Assembly: GCA_016177615.1 (NCBI GenBank)
Contig: JACOUX010000067.1
Coordinates: 1 to 42,021, forward strand
Origin: Candidatus Woesearchaeota archaeon
Lineage (GTDB): Archaea > Nanobdellota > Nanobdellia > Woesearchaeales > GW2011-AR4
Reading direction: 5' to 3'
Length of the DNA stretch: 42,021 bases
Under the pieces are notes generated by a model that was not told the DNA's origin, did not search any database, and was given only the letters and a program-made list of their open reading frames with translations. Numbering within the stretch: the first letter of the stretch is position 1; every line of letters begins with the position of its first letter. Below, in pieces: positions 15,654 through 22,973 of the stretch. Position numbers and translations under genes: made by a program.

Positions 15654-16973
15654 TTATCTAAACCTTCTTCTGTGATAGCCTCCTCTTCTTTCTCCGCTTT
15701 CTGAGGAGCCTTCTTCTCTTGAATGGTATGGCTTTCTATGGTGCCCTGTGCCGGAACTTCCTTCTCTTCTATGGGAATATGGGCTTCTTCTTTGGAAGCC
15801 GAACCTCCCTCCTCTTTGAAATCCTCTGCCAAACCCGTGATGCTCCCTTACTGAGGCAAAAAATGGAATTCTCTGGAACTCCGGAAGCTTCAGCTGCTCT
15901 ATGACAAGCGACCTGTCCCCAAGAACACTCCTGAAGTTATCATGGTCCTGCTCGGATAAAAGCGATATGACCTTGCCTGCCTCGCCTGCCCTTGCTGTCC
16001 TTCCAATCCTGTGAATGTATTCCTTTGAAGTTTTTGGGATATCATAATTAATGATATGCTTAACATTTTTTATGTCCAGCCCTCTTGCAGCAACATCGCT
16101 CGCAACAAGAATGTCTATTTTTCCATGGTGGAACGCGTCGATTGCCTGCTTTCTCCTGTTCTGGCTCAGCCCCCCGTGCAGCCCTTGCGCCCTTATTCCA
16201 TGCTTGTAAAGGTTCTTGCTAACCACATCCACCCTGTTTCTTGTGGCACAAAAGATTATAGTCAATCCGGGCGCTTGCGTCTTCAGGAGGTGCACCAGCA
16301 ACGAGAACTTATCCCTTGAATTTACAGAATAGAAATGCTGGGCAAGCTTCGCCTCTTCAACATACTCCTGGACTTTAATCTTTTCCGGTTGCTTCATGTA
16401 ATGCTTGACAATATCATGCACATGCTGGGAAATGGTTGCGCTGAAAAGCAATGTCTGCCTGTCTTTCGGAATTTGGGATATTATTCTTTTGACATCATCT
16501 ATGAATCCCATCTCAAACATCTTGTCAGCTTCATCGAGAACAAGAATTTTTACCCTGCTGAATTGGATTGTGCCTCTTTCGGCATGGTCAAGCATCCTTC
16601 CAGGCGTTGCAACGACAATGTCTGCATGCCTTAAGTCATGTATCTGCGGATTGATTGAAACGCCGCCGTAGACTGCAATAATATTCATTCTCTTGTATTT
16701 TGCAAACTTGCGCATTTCAGTCATTACCTGCTCGCATAATTCCCTTGTAGGAACAAGTATCAATGCCTGCAGCCCATTATTATGCGTGAGCTTTTCGAGA
16801 ATTGGAAACCCAAAAGCAGCTGTTTTTCCGGAGCCTGTCTTTGACTGGCCTATGACATCCTTTCCCTGCTGTATTAGGGGGATTGTCTTTTTTTGTATGT
16901 CGGTAAGCTCAAGAAATCCCAGCTCTTCGAAAACCCTCTTCAGCTCCGGATGAAAGTGTATTCCTGAAATCAT
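15654..16973 (-). CDS. DEAD-box ATP-dependent RNA helicase
   Basis: It encodes 439 aa. All helicase motifs are in order: LGFLELTDIQKKTIP (Q motif), SKTGSGKTAA (Walker A, about residue 45), PTRELCEQ, TPGRMLDH, VLDEADKM, FSATI, and in the second domain ARGLDIKNV and HRIGRTARAG. A basic tail of about 70 residues rich in Arg, Gly, Ser and His (GRGFQRGGRFGFQRR) would bind RNA without specificity. It unwinds structured RNA, for example in ribosome assembly or cold adaptation. It is transcribed alone, convergent with the Cys-rich gene. A TATA box (cattTAAAgtg on the minus strand) lies at 16999-17008. Confidence 0.95.
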   Translation of the reverse strand: MISGIHFHPELKRVFEELGFLELTDIQKKTIPLIQQGKDVIGQSKTGSGKTAAFGFPILEKLTHNNGLQALILVPTRELCEQVMTEMRKFAKYKRMNIIAVYGGVSINPQIHDLRHADIVVATPGRMLDHAERGTIQFSRVKILVLDEADKMFEMGFIDDVKRIISQIPKDRQTLLFSATISQHVHDIVKHYMKQPEKIKVQEYVEEAKLAQHFYSVNSRDKFSLLVHLLKTQAPGLTIIFCATRNRVDVVSKNLYKHGIRAQGLHGGLSQNRRKQAIDAFHHGKIDILVASDVAARGLDIKNVKHIINYDIPKTSKEYIHRIGRTARAGEAGKVISLLSEQDHDNFRSVLGDRSLVIEQLKLPEFQRIPFFASVREHHGFGRGFQRGGRFGFQRRSPYSHRREGSSGTGHHRKPYHSREEGSSESGERRGGYHRRRFR

Positions 16974-16998
16974 ATTAATCCCCTATACAGAACATCAC

Positions 16999-17008
16999 TT
17001 TAAATATG
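16999..17008 (-). promoter_or_regulatory. TATA box of the helicase gene
   Basis: On the minus strand, catatTTAAAgtg is 26-35 bases upstream of the ATG, with ggggat as a weak ribosome binding site. Confidence 0.45.
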
Positions 17009-17052
17009 TTTGTGTTTGTATTTTGTATAATTTCTGGTTCTGGCAGATATAA

Positions 17053-17094
17053 CGAAAGACATAAGATTTTAATAAAAAGTAGTTATGTCTTTCG
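17053..17094. repeat. Perfect 12-bp inverted repeat
   Basis: cgaaagacataa (17053-17064) and ttatgtctttcg (17083-17094) with an 18-base AT-rich spacer. It could be a hairpin in RNA or a two-site operator. Confidence 0.75.
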
Positions 17095-17095
17095 A

Positions 17096-17142
17096 ATATA
17101 ATAGAGGAAAAACATATCAAAAATAATAGTCCTCTATTATAT
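17096..17142. repeat. Perfect 13-bp inverted repeat overlapping a promoter
   Basis: atataatagagga (17096-17108) and tcctctattatat (17130-17142) with a 21-base spacer. The right arm runs into tatatatTTAAAA, the likely TATA box for the gene at 17175, so a protein bound here would control that promoter. Confidence 0.75.
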
Positions 17143-17174
17143 ATTTAAAAACCCAATTTTGTTTCTGGTTCTAT

Positions 17175-17558
17175 ATGAAAACTGTCGCAGTCCAAAAGCT
17201 TGAAGACTTGCCTTTTCCGGAGATTGGAGGAAAGATTCCATTAGACCCAAATATAGCCAACCTGGTGCGTGCATTGCATGCTATTGGAGAAATTAGTGAG
17301 AGAAGCAGGAGCTGCGAAGGCCATATCCATCCTTTAAAAACGCATTACCCATGGGTTTCCTGCATTGTAGATGAAATCAAGATGGAAAAAATTCTGGCAT
17401 ATTATAATGCCAAATCAACTATTACCTGGATTCTGCACTGCGGCAATTTAAGGACAAGCACTATGGCATTTGATACCTCAGAACTTAAAGAATTGCATGG
17501 CAGCGCTGAAAGGTTAGCCGGATTTATTTTTGATTTTTACATTGAAGGGCAAAATTAG
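17175..17558 (+). CDS. Conserved-looking hypothetical protein, 127 aa
   Basis: Not recognised. It is soluble, with a His-rich centre CEGHIHPLKTHYPWVSCIVDE and a second Cys at WILHCGNLR, suggesting possible metal binding. It ends with a helical GSAERLAGFIFDFYIE. The ATG is about 25 bases from the TATA box, so translation is probably leaderless. The unusual double hairpin in front suggests specific regulation. It is convergent with the TrhO gene, with almost no spacer. Confidence 0.6.
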   Translation: MKTVAVQKLEDLPFPEIGGKIPLDPNIANLVRALHAIGEISERSRSCEGHIHPLKTHYPWVSCIVDEIKMEKILAYYNAKSTITWILHCGNLRTSTMAFDTSELKELHGSAERLAGFIFDFYIEGQN

Positions 17559-17560
17559 CT

Positions 17561-18466
17561 TTATGTGGTAAGCTGATTTCCAATTTCATTGAATTCTTTC
17601 CTTCTTTTTGGAGAGCTCTTGCACCCCCCACAGCAGCTTTTGTTATTTGGCTCTTTGCACTCTTCGCAGCAGATAAACAGCCTATCGCAGTCAAGGTTGT
17701 GGCAGTTTGTGTAATCGTCGCATGGCTTACTGCACCAGGCGCAATTATTCAATGTATCTTTATTTTTTTTATTCAAATCTATTGCAAGCCTGTCGTCAAA
17801 CACAAAACACTTGCCTTCCCAGTAAGTGTCTGGGTATTCTTCTCCGAATTTGAGGATTCCGCCTTTAAGCTGCATCACGTTTTCAAACCCATTCTCTTTT
17901 AAGTAAGCAGATGACTTTTCGCACCTTATCCCTCCGGTGCAGTAGGTAACGATTTTCTTTTCTTTCAGATTTTCTATTTCGCTAATGACTTTTGGCAAGT
18001 CCCTGAAGTTCCTCATGCTCAATGTGACCGCGTTCCTGAACCTTCCGATCTTGGCTTCATAATCATTCCTCATGTCAACAAGAACAATTTCTTCATTTTT
18101 GTCCAGCATTTCTTTTAATTGTTTTGGCGTTACAAAATCTGCTGTGTTTTCCAAATTTACTTTTAATCCTGAATGGACAACCTCTTTTCTTATCCTGACA
18201 AACAGTTTTCTGAAGGCTATTTTTTCTGTTTCACTTTCCTTGAATTCAATATCAGAGAGCAAAATATTATTCCTTAGGCTTTCTTTGAACAAATTTATTT
18301 TATCTTCTGCCCCATAAACAGAGCCGTTTATGCCTTCTTCTCCCAGAAGGATTCTTCCCTCCAAGCCCATGGATTCGCACAGCTGGAAAATCTCTTTCTG
18401 AAGCACTGCCGGATTCTCAATTTTCACGTATTTGTAAAAAGATGAGACTAAGTTTTTGGTTTCCAT
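17561..18466 (-). CDS. trhO: TrhO-type rhodanese (tRNA uridine-34 hydroxylase family)
   Basis: It encodes 301 aa, the usual length. The N-terminal acylphosphatase-like domain has the signature LLGEEGINGSVYG. The rhodanese domain (about 115-220) carries the active-site loop VTYCTGGIRCEKSSAYL with the catalytic Cys. A C-terminal Cys-rich region (CAWCSKPCDDYTNCHNLDC...CCEEC...CCGGC) is typical of the family. TrhO makes 5-hydroxyuridine at tRNA position 34 using oxygen in bacteria; the archaeal role is inferred. A TATA-like element (actttatattaaat) precedes the start. Confidence 0.9.
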   Translation of the reverse strand: METKNLVSSFYKYVKIENPAVLQKEIFQLCESMGLEGRILLGEEGINGSVYGAEDKINLFKESLRNNILLSDIEFKESETEKIAFRKLFVRIRKEVVHSGLKVNLENTADFVTPKQLKEMLDKNEEIVLVDMRNDYEAKIGRFRNAVTLSMRNFRDLPKVISEIENLKEKKIVTYCTGGIRCEKSSAYLKENGFENVMQLKGGILKFGEEYPDTYWEGKCFVFDDRLAIDLNKKNKDTLNNCAWCSKPCDDYTNCHNLDCDRLFICCEECKEPNNKSCCGGCKSSPKRRKEFNEIGNQLTT

Positions 18467-18587
18467 ATGATTAAAATTTAATATAAAGTTTGTAGCAGTT
18501 TAGACCTAGAAGTCCGATACAGTTTATAAAATTTTTTAATTTATTTTCTTATATAAATCCACCACTGACCACTGGACATGGCGCTGT

Positions 18588-18601
18588 GAAATATATAAAA
18601 G
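18588..18601 (+). promoter_or_regulatory. TATA-like element before the tRNA-Leu(UAA) fragment
   Basis: aaatATATAAAAgg lies about 35-45 bases before the degenerate tRNA-like fragment at 18634, so that fragment may be transcribed. Confidence 0.4.
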
Positions 18602-18633
18602 GCAAGTTCTTTTCAATTTTGTAAAATAAAAAG

Positions 18634-18693
18634 AAAATGGCCAAGAATGGCCCAAAAAACTGGACTTAAGCAATTAACGCTGAACCAATGACC
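18634..18693 (+). pseudogene. Degenerate tRNA-Leu(UAA)-like 5' fragment
   Basis: The stretch 18634-18670 aligns without gaps to 18733-18769 of the intact gene (about 26 of 37 bases, with tggcc and ctggacttaag identical). After a gap, cgctgaacca of the variable arm matches. The anticodon-stem 3' side, T-arm and 3' acceptor are missing. Most changes are towards A. Confidence 0.7.
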
Positions 18694-18708
18694 AATAATT
18701 GCAGATTC

Positions 18709-18726
18709 CTATAAATAACTTTCGGT
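18709..18726 (+). promoter_or_regulatory. TATA and TTTCGGT motif of tRNA-Leu(UAA)
   Basis: cTATAAATAACTTTCGGT, only three bases before the tRNA. The pair of motifs matches those before the CAG and CAA genes, but the leader is about 20 bases shorter here. Confidence 0.5.
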
Positions 18727-18729
18727 AAA

Positions 18730-18846
18730 GCCGGGATGGCTGAGTCTGGCCTAAAGCGCTGGACTTAAGATCCAGTTAGCGCTGAACCACAACGCTACGA
18801 GGGTTCAAATGCTAATGGGGAAGTTGCTGAAACTCCCTCTCCCGGC
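18730..18846 (+). tRNA. tRNA-Leu(UAA) with T-loop intron
   Basis: The acceptor stem GCCGGGA (18730-18736) pairs with TCCCGGC (18840-18846). The anticodon stem CTGGA/TCCAG encloses CTTAAGA, with anticodon TAA at 18766-18768. The variable arm is TAGCG/CGCTA. The T-stem GAGGG (18799-18803) pairs with CCCTC (18835-18839) after a 24-nt intron is removed. The discriminator is G18847; CCA is not encoded. Intron position and discriminator match the two tRNA-Leu genes at 1130 and 1755. Confidence 0.9.
18810..18833 (+). other. BHB intron in the T-loop of tRNA-Leu(UAA)
   Basis: The four-pair helix UUCA (18804-18807) with UGAA is flanked by bulges AAU (18808-18810) and ACU (18832-18834), with the T-stem as outer helix. 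Cutting after the second bulge base on each side gives TTCAAAT closed by GAGGG/CCCTC, a normal T-arm. The inner helix is short (GC/GC). Confidence 0.85.
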
Positions 18847-18855
18847 GCCGTATAT

Positions 18856-19158
18856 TTAGGAGAATATTAAAATTTCAAGAATAAATGTTACAACAGCAAA
18901 AACAGAAATTGAAAAATCATATCCAAAGAAATTTTCAATGTAAAAATATCCTTTTTTTAATGAATTTCCAGTTAACTTTCCTACATACAATGCTACGATA
19001 TAAGAAGTTATGATTCCAATTAGGGGGCCCAATACTATAAATCCTATGATTTTCTGAGTTATTGTATTTGGTACCTTAAAATAACCTAATATAACTACAA
19101 GAATTATTGTAATCCAAACCCAAAATGTCCATTGTTTTCCTCTTTCTTCTTTGCCCAT
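18856..19158 (-). CDS. Small integral membrane protein
   Basis: It encodes 100 aa, not recognised. Three hydrophobic segments are visible: FWVWITIILVVILGYF, IIGFIVLGPLIGIITSYIVALYV and SVFAVVTFILEILIF. A basic, charged N-terminus (MGKEERGK) precedes them. It ends close to tRNA-Leu(UAA) and starts eight bases downstream of the PEP carboxylase stop, so it may be co-transcribed with it. Confidence 0.6.
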   Translation of the reverse strand: MGKEERGKQWTFWVWITIILVVILGYFKVPNTITQKIIGFIVLGPLIGIITSYIVALYVGKLTGNSLKKGYFYIENFFGYDFSISVFAVVTFILEILIFS

Positions 19159-19165
19159 AAATAAC

Positions 19166-20641
19166 TCATCCCAAAAACCCCCTCACAAATCCAGCCCTTG
19201 TGATGTTTTCCATCAATAATCTGTAATCCTTTCTTTTGAAATCATCCAGAATTATAGATGTTATCTTCTTATGTTTTTCATTAACCTCATATTTAACCAT
19301 CTTAGAAATATTTTCAACTTTTTTTCTGATTTCATTCGGGAATATTTTCATGTTATCTCTGTTTAAATACTGCAATGAATCTTTCAAGTCATTATCGAAA
19401 TTCGCGTAAATGTCCTTTATGTAATCAATATCTTTTTCACTTAGCACATTCAATCCAATAATTTCAGGAGGCAATCCGTAAGAATAAAGCGCTGCGCAGA
19501 AAGTTATTGCTCTCGGCAATTTTAACTCCCCCACATTTCTTGAGTACCCAAACAATCCGATATGGAGCTTTCTTTTTCTTCTTGACGGGATGTAAGGGGC
19601 AAAATTGTTTACAAATTCACCAAGCACCTTTACCTGCTTCCTGTACTCGTTTGTAAGCTTTTCAATTATTGAAATCAGTTTTTTTTCATCCACCTGAACC
19701 GGCTTTGATGGCATTGAGTCATTGAGGAAATTAACTGCAGCAGTCACATCTTTTATATTGTAATCATATTTGAATGCCGATTGCAAAGTGTAAGTGTGGA
19801 CGCTCGGATAGCCCTGGATGCAGTTTTTTATGTTAGTTGGCTTGAAATTGCCCCTGAAAGGGGCCGAGCCGCAGCCCAGTATCGGCAATAAATCAACAGA
19901 TAATCTTTTTTGTAAATTATAAATTTTTTGAAATGAGACTTTCAGCATCAGGATTGTTGCAAGGTTTCCGTAATTCAGCGCAGGATCGCTTCTTGCAAGC
20001 CAGACTCTTTGGTAATCTTCAATCTTTTCCTCCTTTATGTAACCTTCAACAATTGGCTCAGGATTCAGTATAGTGTCTTTTTCCTCTATCAGCGGGATTA
20101 TCCTCAGATTTTCAGGCTTGAATTTTCCAATCCATTCTGCTATTGTGACATCATTTCCTAATTTAAGGTGCTGCTTTCCAACAACATGCTGCCTGTAGTA
20201 TTTTGAGATCCTAATAAGCTCTTTTGCACTGCTTGCCATTGGCAGCGCAATCTCGAAAATTGGGGCAATTTCATCGTTATAGAATAATTTTGCCGCATCA
20301 AAGTTCCTTGGAATGCTTTCCAGAGTTTCAAGCAAGACTTTTGCCTCGTTTTTTTCTACTGCGGGGTTTGGAACCCTCAATGTCAAAAAAACTTCCTTTC
20401 CAAGCATGTGCCTGCTGAAATATGGCTCATATTTTGAAAATAATTTTTTAACAACAAAATTATCAACTTCTTTGCCCTCGCAGTCCCACAGCTGCTCCCT
20501 GCAGTGCATGTGGGAAAAAGCATAGAAAACTTCCTTGATTTCATCTTCGCCTGCGATTTCAGTGTTGTCAGAGAAAAATGGATGGTTTACATTGTCAGGA
20601 TGCTGCGTTGACATTGTTCTTGAGACGTTATACTCAGCCAT
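19166..20641 (-). CDS. ppcA: Phosphoenolpyruvate carboxylase, archaeal type
   Basis: It encodes 491 aa, matching the short archaeal PEPC family rather than the 900-residue bacterial form. The family opening MSTQHPDNVNHPFF is present. So are HCREQLWDCEGKEVD, the active-site region LLPILGCGSAPFRGNF and GYPSVHTYTLQSAFKYD, and an Arg-rich closing segment ending FVRGFLG. It converts PEP and bicarbonate to oxaloacetate, feeding biosynthesis. A TATA box (minus strand cctaTTTAAAtcc) lies at 20661-20673, 20-32 bases before the ATG. Confidence 0.95.
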   Translation of the reverse strand: MAEYNVSRTMSTQHPDNVNHPFFSDNTEIAGEDEIKEVFYAFSHMHCREQLWDCEGKEVDNFVVKKLFSKYEPYFSRHMLGKEVFLTLRVPNPAVEKNEAKVLLETLESIPRNFDAAKLFYNDEIAPIFEIALPMASSAKELIRISKYYRQHVVGKQHLKLGNDVTIAEWIGKFKPENLRIIPLIEEKDTILNPEPIVEGYIKEEKIEDYQRVWLARSDPALNYGNLATILMLKVSFQKIYNLQKRLSVDLLPILGCGSAPFRGNFKPTNIKNCIQGYPSVHTYTLQSAFKYDYNIKDVTAAVNFLNDSMPSKPVQVDEKKLISIIEKLTNEYRKQVKVLGEFVNNFAPYIPSRRKRKLHIGLFGYSRNVGELKLPRAITFCAALYSYGLPPEIIGLNVLSEKDIDYIKDIYANFDNDLKDSLQYLNRDNMKIFPNEIRKKVENISKMVKYEVNEKHKKITSIILDDFKRKDYRLLMENITRAGFVRGFLG

Positions 20642-20660
20642 GCCTTTAAGGATGAAGTTT

Positions 20661-20673
20661 GGATTTAAATAGG
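20661..20673 (-). promoter_or_regulatory. TATA box of the PEP carboxylase gene
   Basis: On the minus strand, cctATTTAAATcc is 20-32 bases upstream of the start codon, consistent with a near-leaderless transcript. Confidence 0.5.
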
Positions 20674-20742
20674 TTGCTTTTTGTAGTTGTTAGGAATCTT
20701 TTTATTATTTTTAAGATTTTCACCGAAGCCAATTCTGCAGCA

Positions 20743-20756
20743 AAATTTATAAATAG
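20743..20756 (+). promoter_or_regulatory. TATA box of the 238-aa gene
   Basis: aaatTTATAAATag lies about 45 bases before the ATG at 20799. Confidence 0.5.
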
Positions 20757-20798
20757 TAGTTATTACCATAAAGTGAAGAATTAACTTTTAGTTTAAAA

Positions 20799-21515
20799 AT
20801 GGCAGAATCCTCAGGAGTCTCGACAAAAAAACCCGGAGTTTTTGAAATACATATAGAAGCTCCAAAAATAGACGAACAACTGGCAAATTTAATAATAGAA
20901 TCTCTGCAAGGCACTGGATTTCTTAAGAATAAATATTTTACTGGAGTTTACAATGTACCGCAAGATCCTAACTTTCCCCATCCTCTTGCAACGCCACCTG
21001 TTGGGCATGATTTGAATGATCCATACCTAATGAGCACTGCAATATCCAATAGTTACGAGGCTGCCAGAAGATTGGTGCTTGATGGAATGCATATGTTAGA
21101 CACACATGGCATAAGTGGCAATTTTGAAATTGAGCATGTAATAGCTCCGCATATTCAAGACGTTAAGGGAGTAAATATTTCCGATTTTCCTGGGTTTCAA
21201 ACAGTGCAACAAGCTCCAGTTTATGAAGTTCATTTGTTTTTTAAGGGCCCCTTAAATTCTGTGGATAAACTGGATGAAATTATAAATAATGTTCAAAGGA
21301 ATTTTGGAGTAACACCACACCAAATCGTTGATTTTTCTCGTAAACCTGTTGCAAGACCAGACACGCCAATATCCCGGGTAGTTACTATATACCAGCCTGG
21401 TAGAATTGAAACACTGGAATTAGCAGAAAGGATTAGATCTGCAGGGAAATTACCAAGTTATAGCTATTCTATTGCAGAGCAGGTTTGCTTGGTAGGCACG
21501 CCAGCTAAGCGATAA
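20799..21515 (+). CDS. Hypothetical protein with internal duplication, 238 aa
   Basis: Not recognised by name. Two halves look alike. Each opens with a strand VFEIHIEAP or VYEVHLFFKGP, followed by a helix of about 20 residues and a proline-rich loop. Each then has a helix with a central Leu/Arg pattern (EAARRLVLDGMHML or ETLELAERIRSAG) and a closing strand NFEIEHVIAP or YSIAEQVCLVGTP. This suggests a duplicated alpha/beta fold. There is no signal peptide or membrane segment. It stands alone, with its own promoter, convergent with the liv operon. Confidence 0.6.
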   Translation: MAESSGVSTKKPGVFEIHIEAPKIDEQLANLIIESLQGTGFLKNKYFTGVYNVPQDPNFPHPLATPPVGHDLNDPYLMSTAISNSYEAARRLVLDGMHMLDTHGISGNFEIEHVIAPHIQDVKGVNISDFPGFQTVQQAPVYEVHLFFKGPLNSVDKLDEIINNVQRNFGVTPHQIVDFSRKPVARPDTPISRVVTIYQPGRIETLELAERIRSAGKLPSYSYSIAEQVCLVGTPAKR

Positions 21516-21527
21516 TATTTGATTTCT

Positions 21528-22235
21528 TCAATGCCCTCCAAGATAAATATGCTGTATTTTTTTAGATTTCAGCAGGCTTTTGTTCCCGCTTAATGCAACC
21601 TTTCCATCTTCAAGAACAAATATCTTGTCGGCAATCTTTGTTGCCTGCCTTGCATTTTGCTCAACCATAATTATAGTAACTCCTTCATCATTTATTTCTT
21701 TTATCTTCCTGAAAAGCCCTTTCATTATCTTTGGCGCCAATCCAAGAGACGGCTCGTCAAGAAGCAGCAGCTTTGGCTTTTGCATCAAAGCCCTTCCGAT
21801 TGCAAGCATCTGCTGCTGGCCTCCAGATAGGGAAAATGCGTAATCGCCAAGCTTATTTTTTAGTTCAGGAAAATGGTATTGAAGGACATGCTCCACTCTT
21901 TCATCAAGATAAGGCCTGTCTTTTATCAAAAATCCGCCCATTTCGAGATTTTCCCTTACAGTCAATGAGCCAAAAACCTGCCTTCCCTGGGGGACATAGC
22001 CAATGCCTAATTTAATTAATTCATGGGAAGGGAACCTTGTTATATTTTTTTTATCAAAAAATATACTGCCATCATAAATGTCTATCAGGTTGAAAATGCT
22101 TTTCAGCACAGTTGATTTGCCGGCGCCGTTTGGGCCTATAAGGACAGCAATTTCATTTGGCTTTATTTCTAGATTAACACCAAACAAGACCTGCATTTCT
22201 CCGTATCCTGATTGAAGGCTTTTTATTGATAGCAT
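21528..22235 (-). CDS. livF: Branched-chain amino acid type ABC transporter ATPase LivF
   Basis: It encodes 235 aa. Walker A GPNGAGKST (about residue 38), Q-loop GYVPQGRQVFGSLTVRENLEMG, signature LSGGQQQMLAIGRALM and Walker B LLLDEPSLGLAP are all intact. YVPQGR and the short length are typical of LivF rather than LivG. It is the last gene of the livJ...F operon, 51 bases after livG. It supplies ATP hydrolysis in the cytoplasm for uptake of hydrophobic amino acids or related solutes. Confidence 0.93.
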   Translation of the reverse strand: MLSIKSLQSGYGEMQVLFGVNLEIKPNEIAVLIGPNGAGKSTVLKSIFNLIDIYDGSIFFDKKNITRFPSHELIKLGIGYVPQGRQVFGSLTVRENLEMGGFLIKDRPYLDERVEHVLQYHFPELKNKLGDYAFSLSGGQQQMLAIGRALMQKPKLLLLDEPSLGLAPKIMKGLFRKIKEINDEGVTIIMVEQNARQATKIADKIFVLEDGKVALSGNKSLLKSKKIQHIYLGGH

Positions 22236-22286
22236 TTTTTTGGCATTTGAAGAATTTTTAATCTTCGAGATTAAAAATTTTTATAA

Positions 22287-22973
22287 TTATTTTCCAAGAT
22301 AAGCTTCCAAAACTTTCCTGTCTTTGACAATCTCTTTCGGCTTCCCGACTTTCAAGACCTTGCCTTCATTCAATACAATCACAGTATCGCTTATGTCCAT
22401 GACAAATTCCATATCATGCTCTATCAGGAAGACTGTTTTGCCTTCTTTTCTCAAATTTCTCAAAATTGTTTTTAGCTCCTGCCTTATCTTTGGATTTACT
22501 CCCGCAGTCGGCTCGTCAAGCATCAAAAGAGAATGCGGCATAAGCAATGCCCTTGCAAGCTCCAGAAGCCTCTGCTGGCCGTAGGAAAGCTCTGAGGCAA
22601 TGGTGTCCAGAGGCTTATCAAAATATATGCTTTTTAGAATCCTTTTGATTTCATCATCACTTGCCTTTTTCGCAATCAGCATATTGTCCCTCACGCTCAA
22701 ATTCCTGAAAACTTTTGTCAATTGGAAAGTCCTGCTGATTCCTGATTTTGCAATTTTGTGCGCTGCTAGTCCGGTAATATTTTTGCTTCCAAGCCTTATA
22801 ATTCCAGAATCAGGTTCTGCCAATCCGCTTATGATATTAAAGACAGTGGTCTTGCCAGCGCCGTTTGGGCCTATAAGAGAAGTTATCTTATTTTCCTCGA
22901 CCTCAAAGATGCATTTATTTACAGCCTTAACTCCTCCAAAGGTTTTTGAGACATTTTTCAGGGATAGAATCAT
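22287..22973 (-). CDS. livG: Branched-chain amino acid type ABC transporter ATPase LivG
   Basis: It encodes 228 aa. Walker A GPNGAGKTT, GISRTFQLTKVFRNLSVRDN (a LivG hallmark), signature LSYGQQRLLELARALL, Walker B LMLDEPTAGVNP and the switch LIEHDMEFVM are present. It is somewhat shorter than bacterial LivG (about 255 aa). Its start overlaps the livM stop by four bases, so translation is coupled. Confidence 0.93.
   Translation of the reverse strand: MILSLKNVSKTFGGVKAVNKCIFEVEENKITSLIGPNGAGKTTVFNIISGLAEPDSGIIRLGSKNITGLAAHKIAKSGISRTFQLTKVFRNLSVRDNMLIAKKASDDEIKRILKSIYFDKPLDTIASELSYGQQRLLELARALLMPHSLLMLDEPTAGVNPKIRQELKTILRNLRKEGKTVFLIEHDMEFVMDISDTVIVLNEGKVLKVGKPKEIVKDRKVLEAYLGK

Larger units (their letters stand above)
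17031..17172. repeat. Direct repeat TTTCTGGTTCT flanking two hairpins
   Basis: ttTCTGGTTCT occurs near 17031-17041 and again at 17162-17172, framing the two inverted repeats. The right copy overlaps the start region of the next gene. Confidence 0.5.

Noticed and set aside
15629-15832. 67-aa minus-strand ORF
   Set aside because: It overlaps the helicase C-terminus in another frame and has only low-complexity charged sequence.
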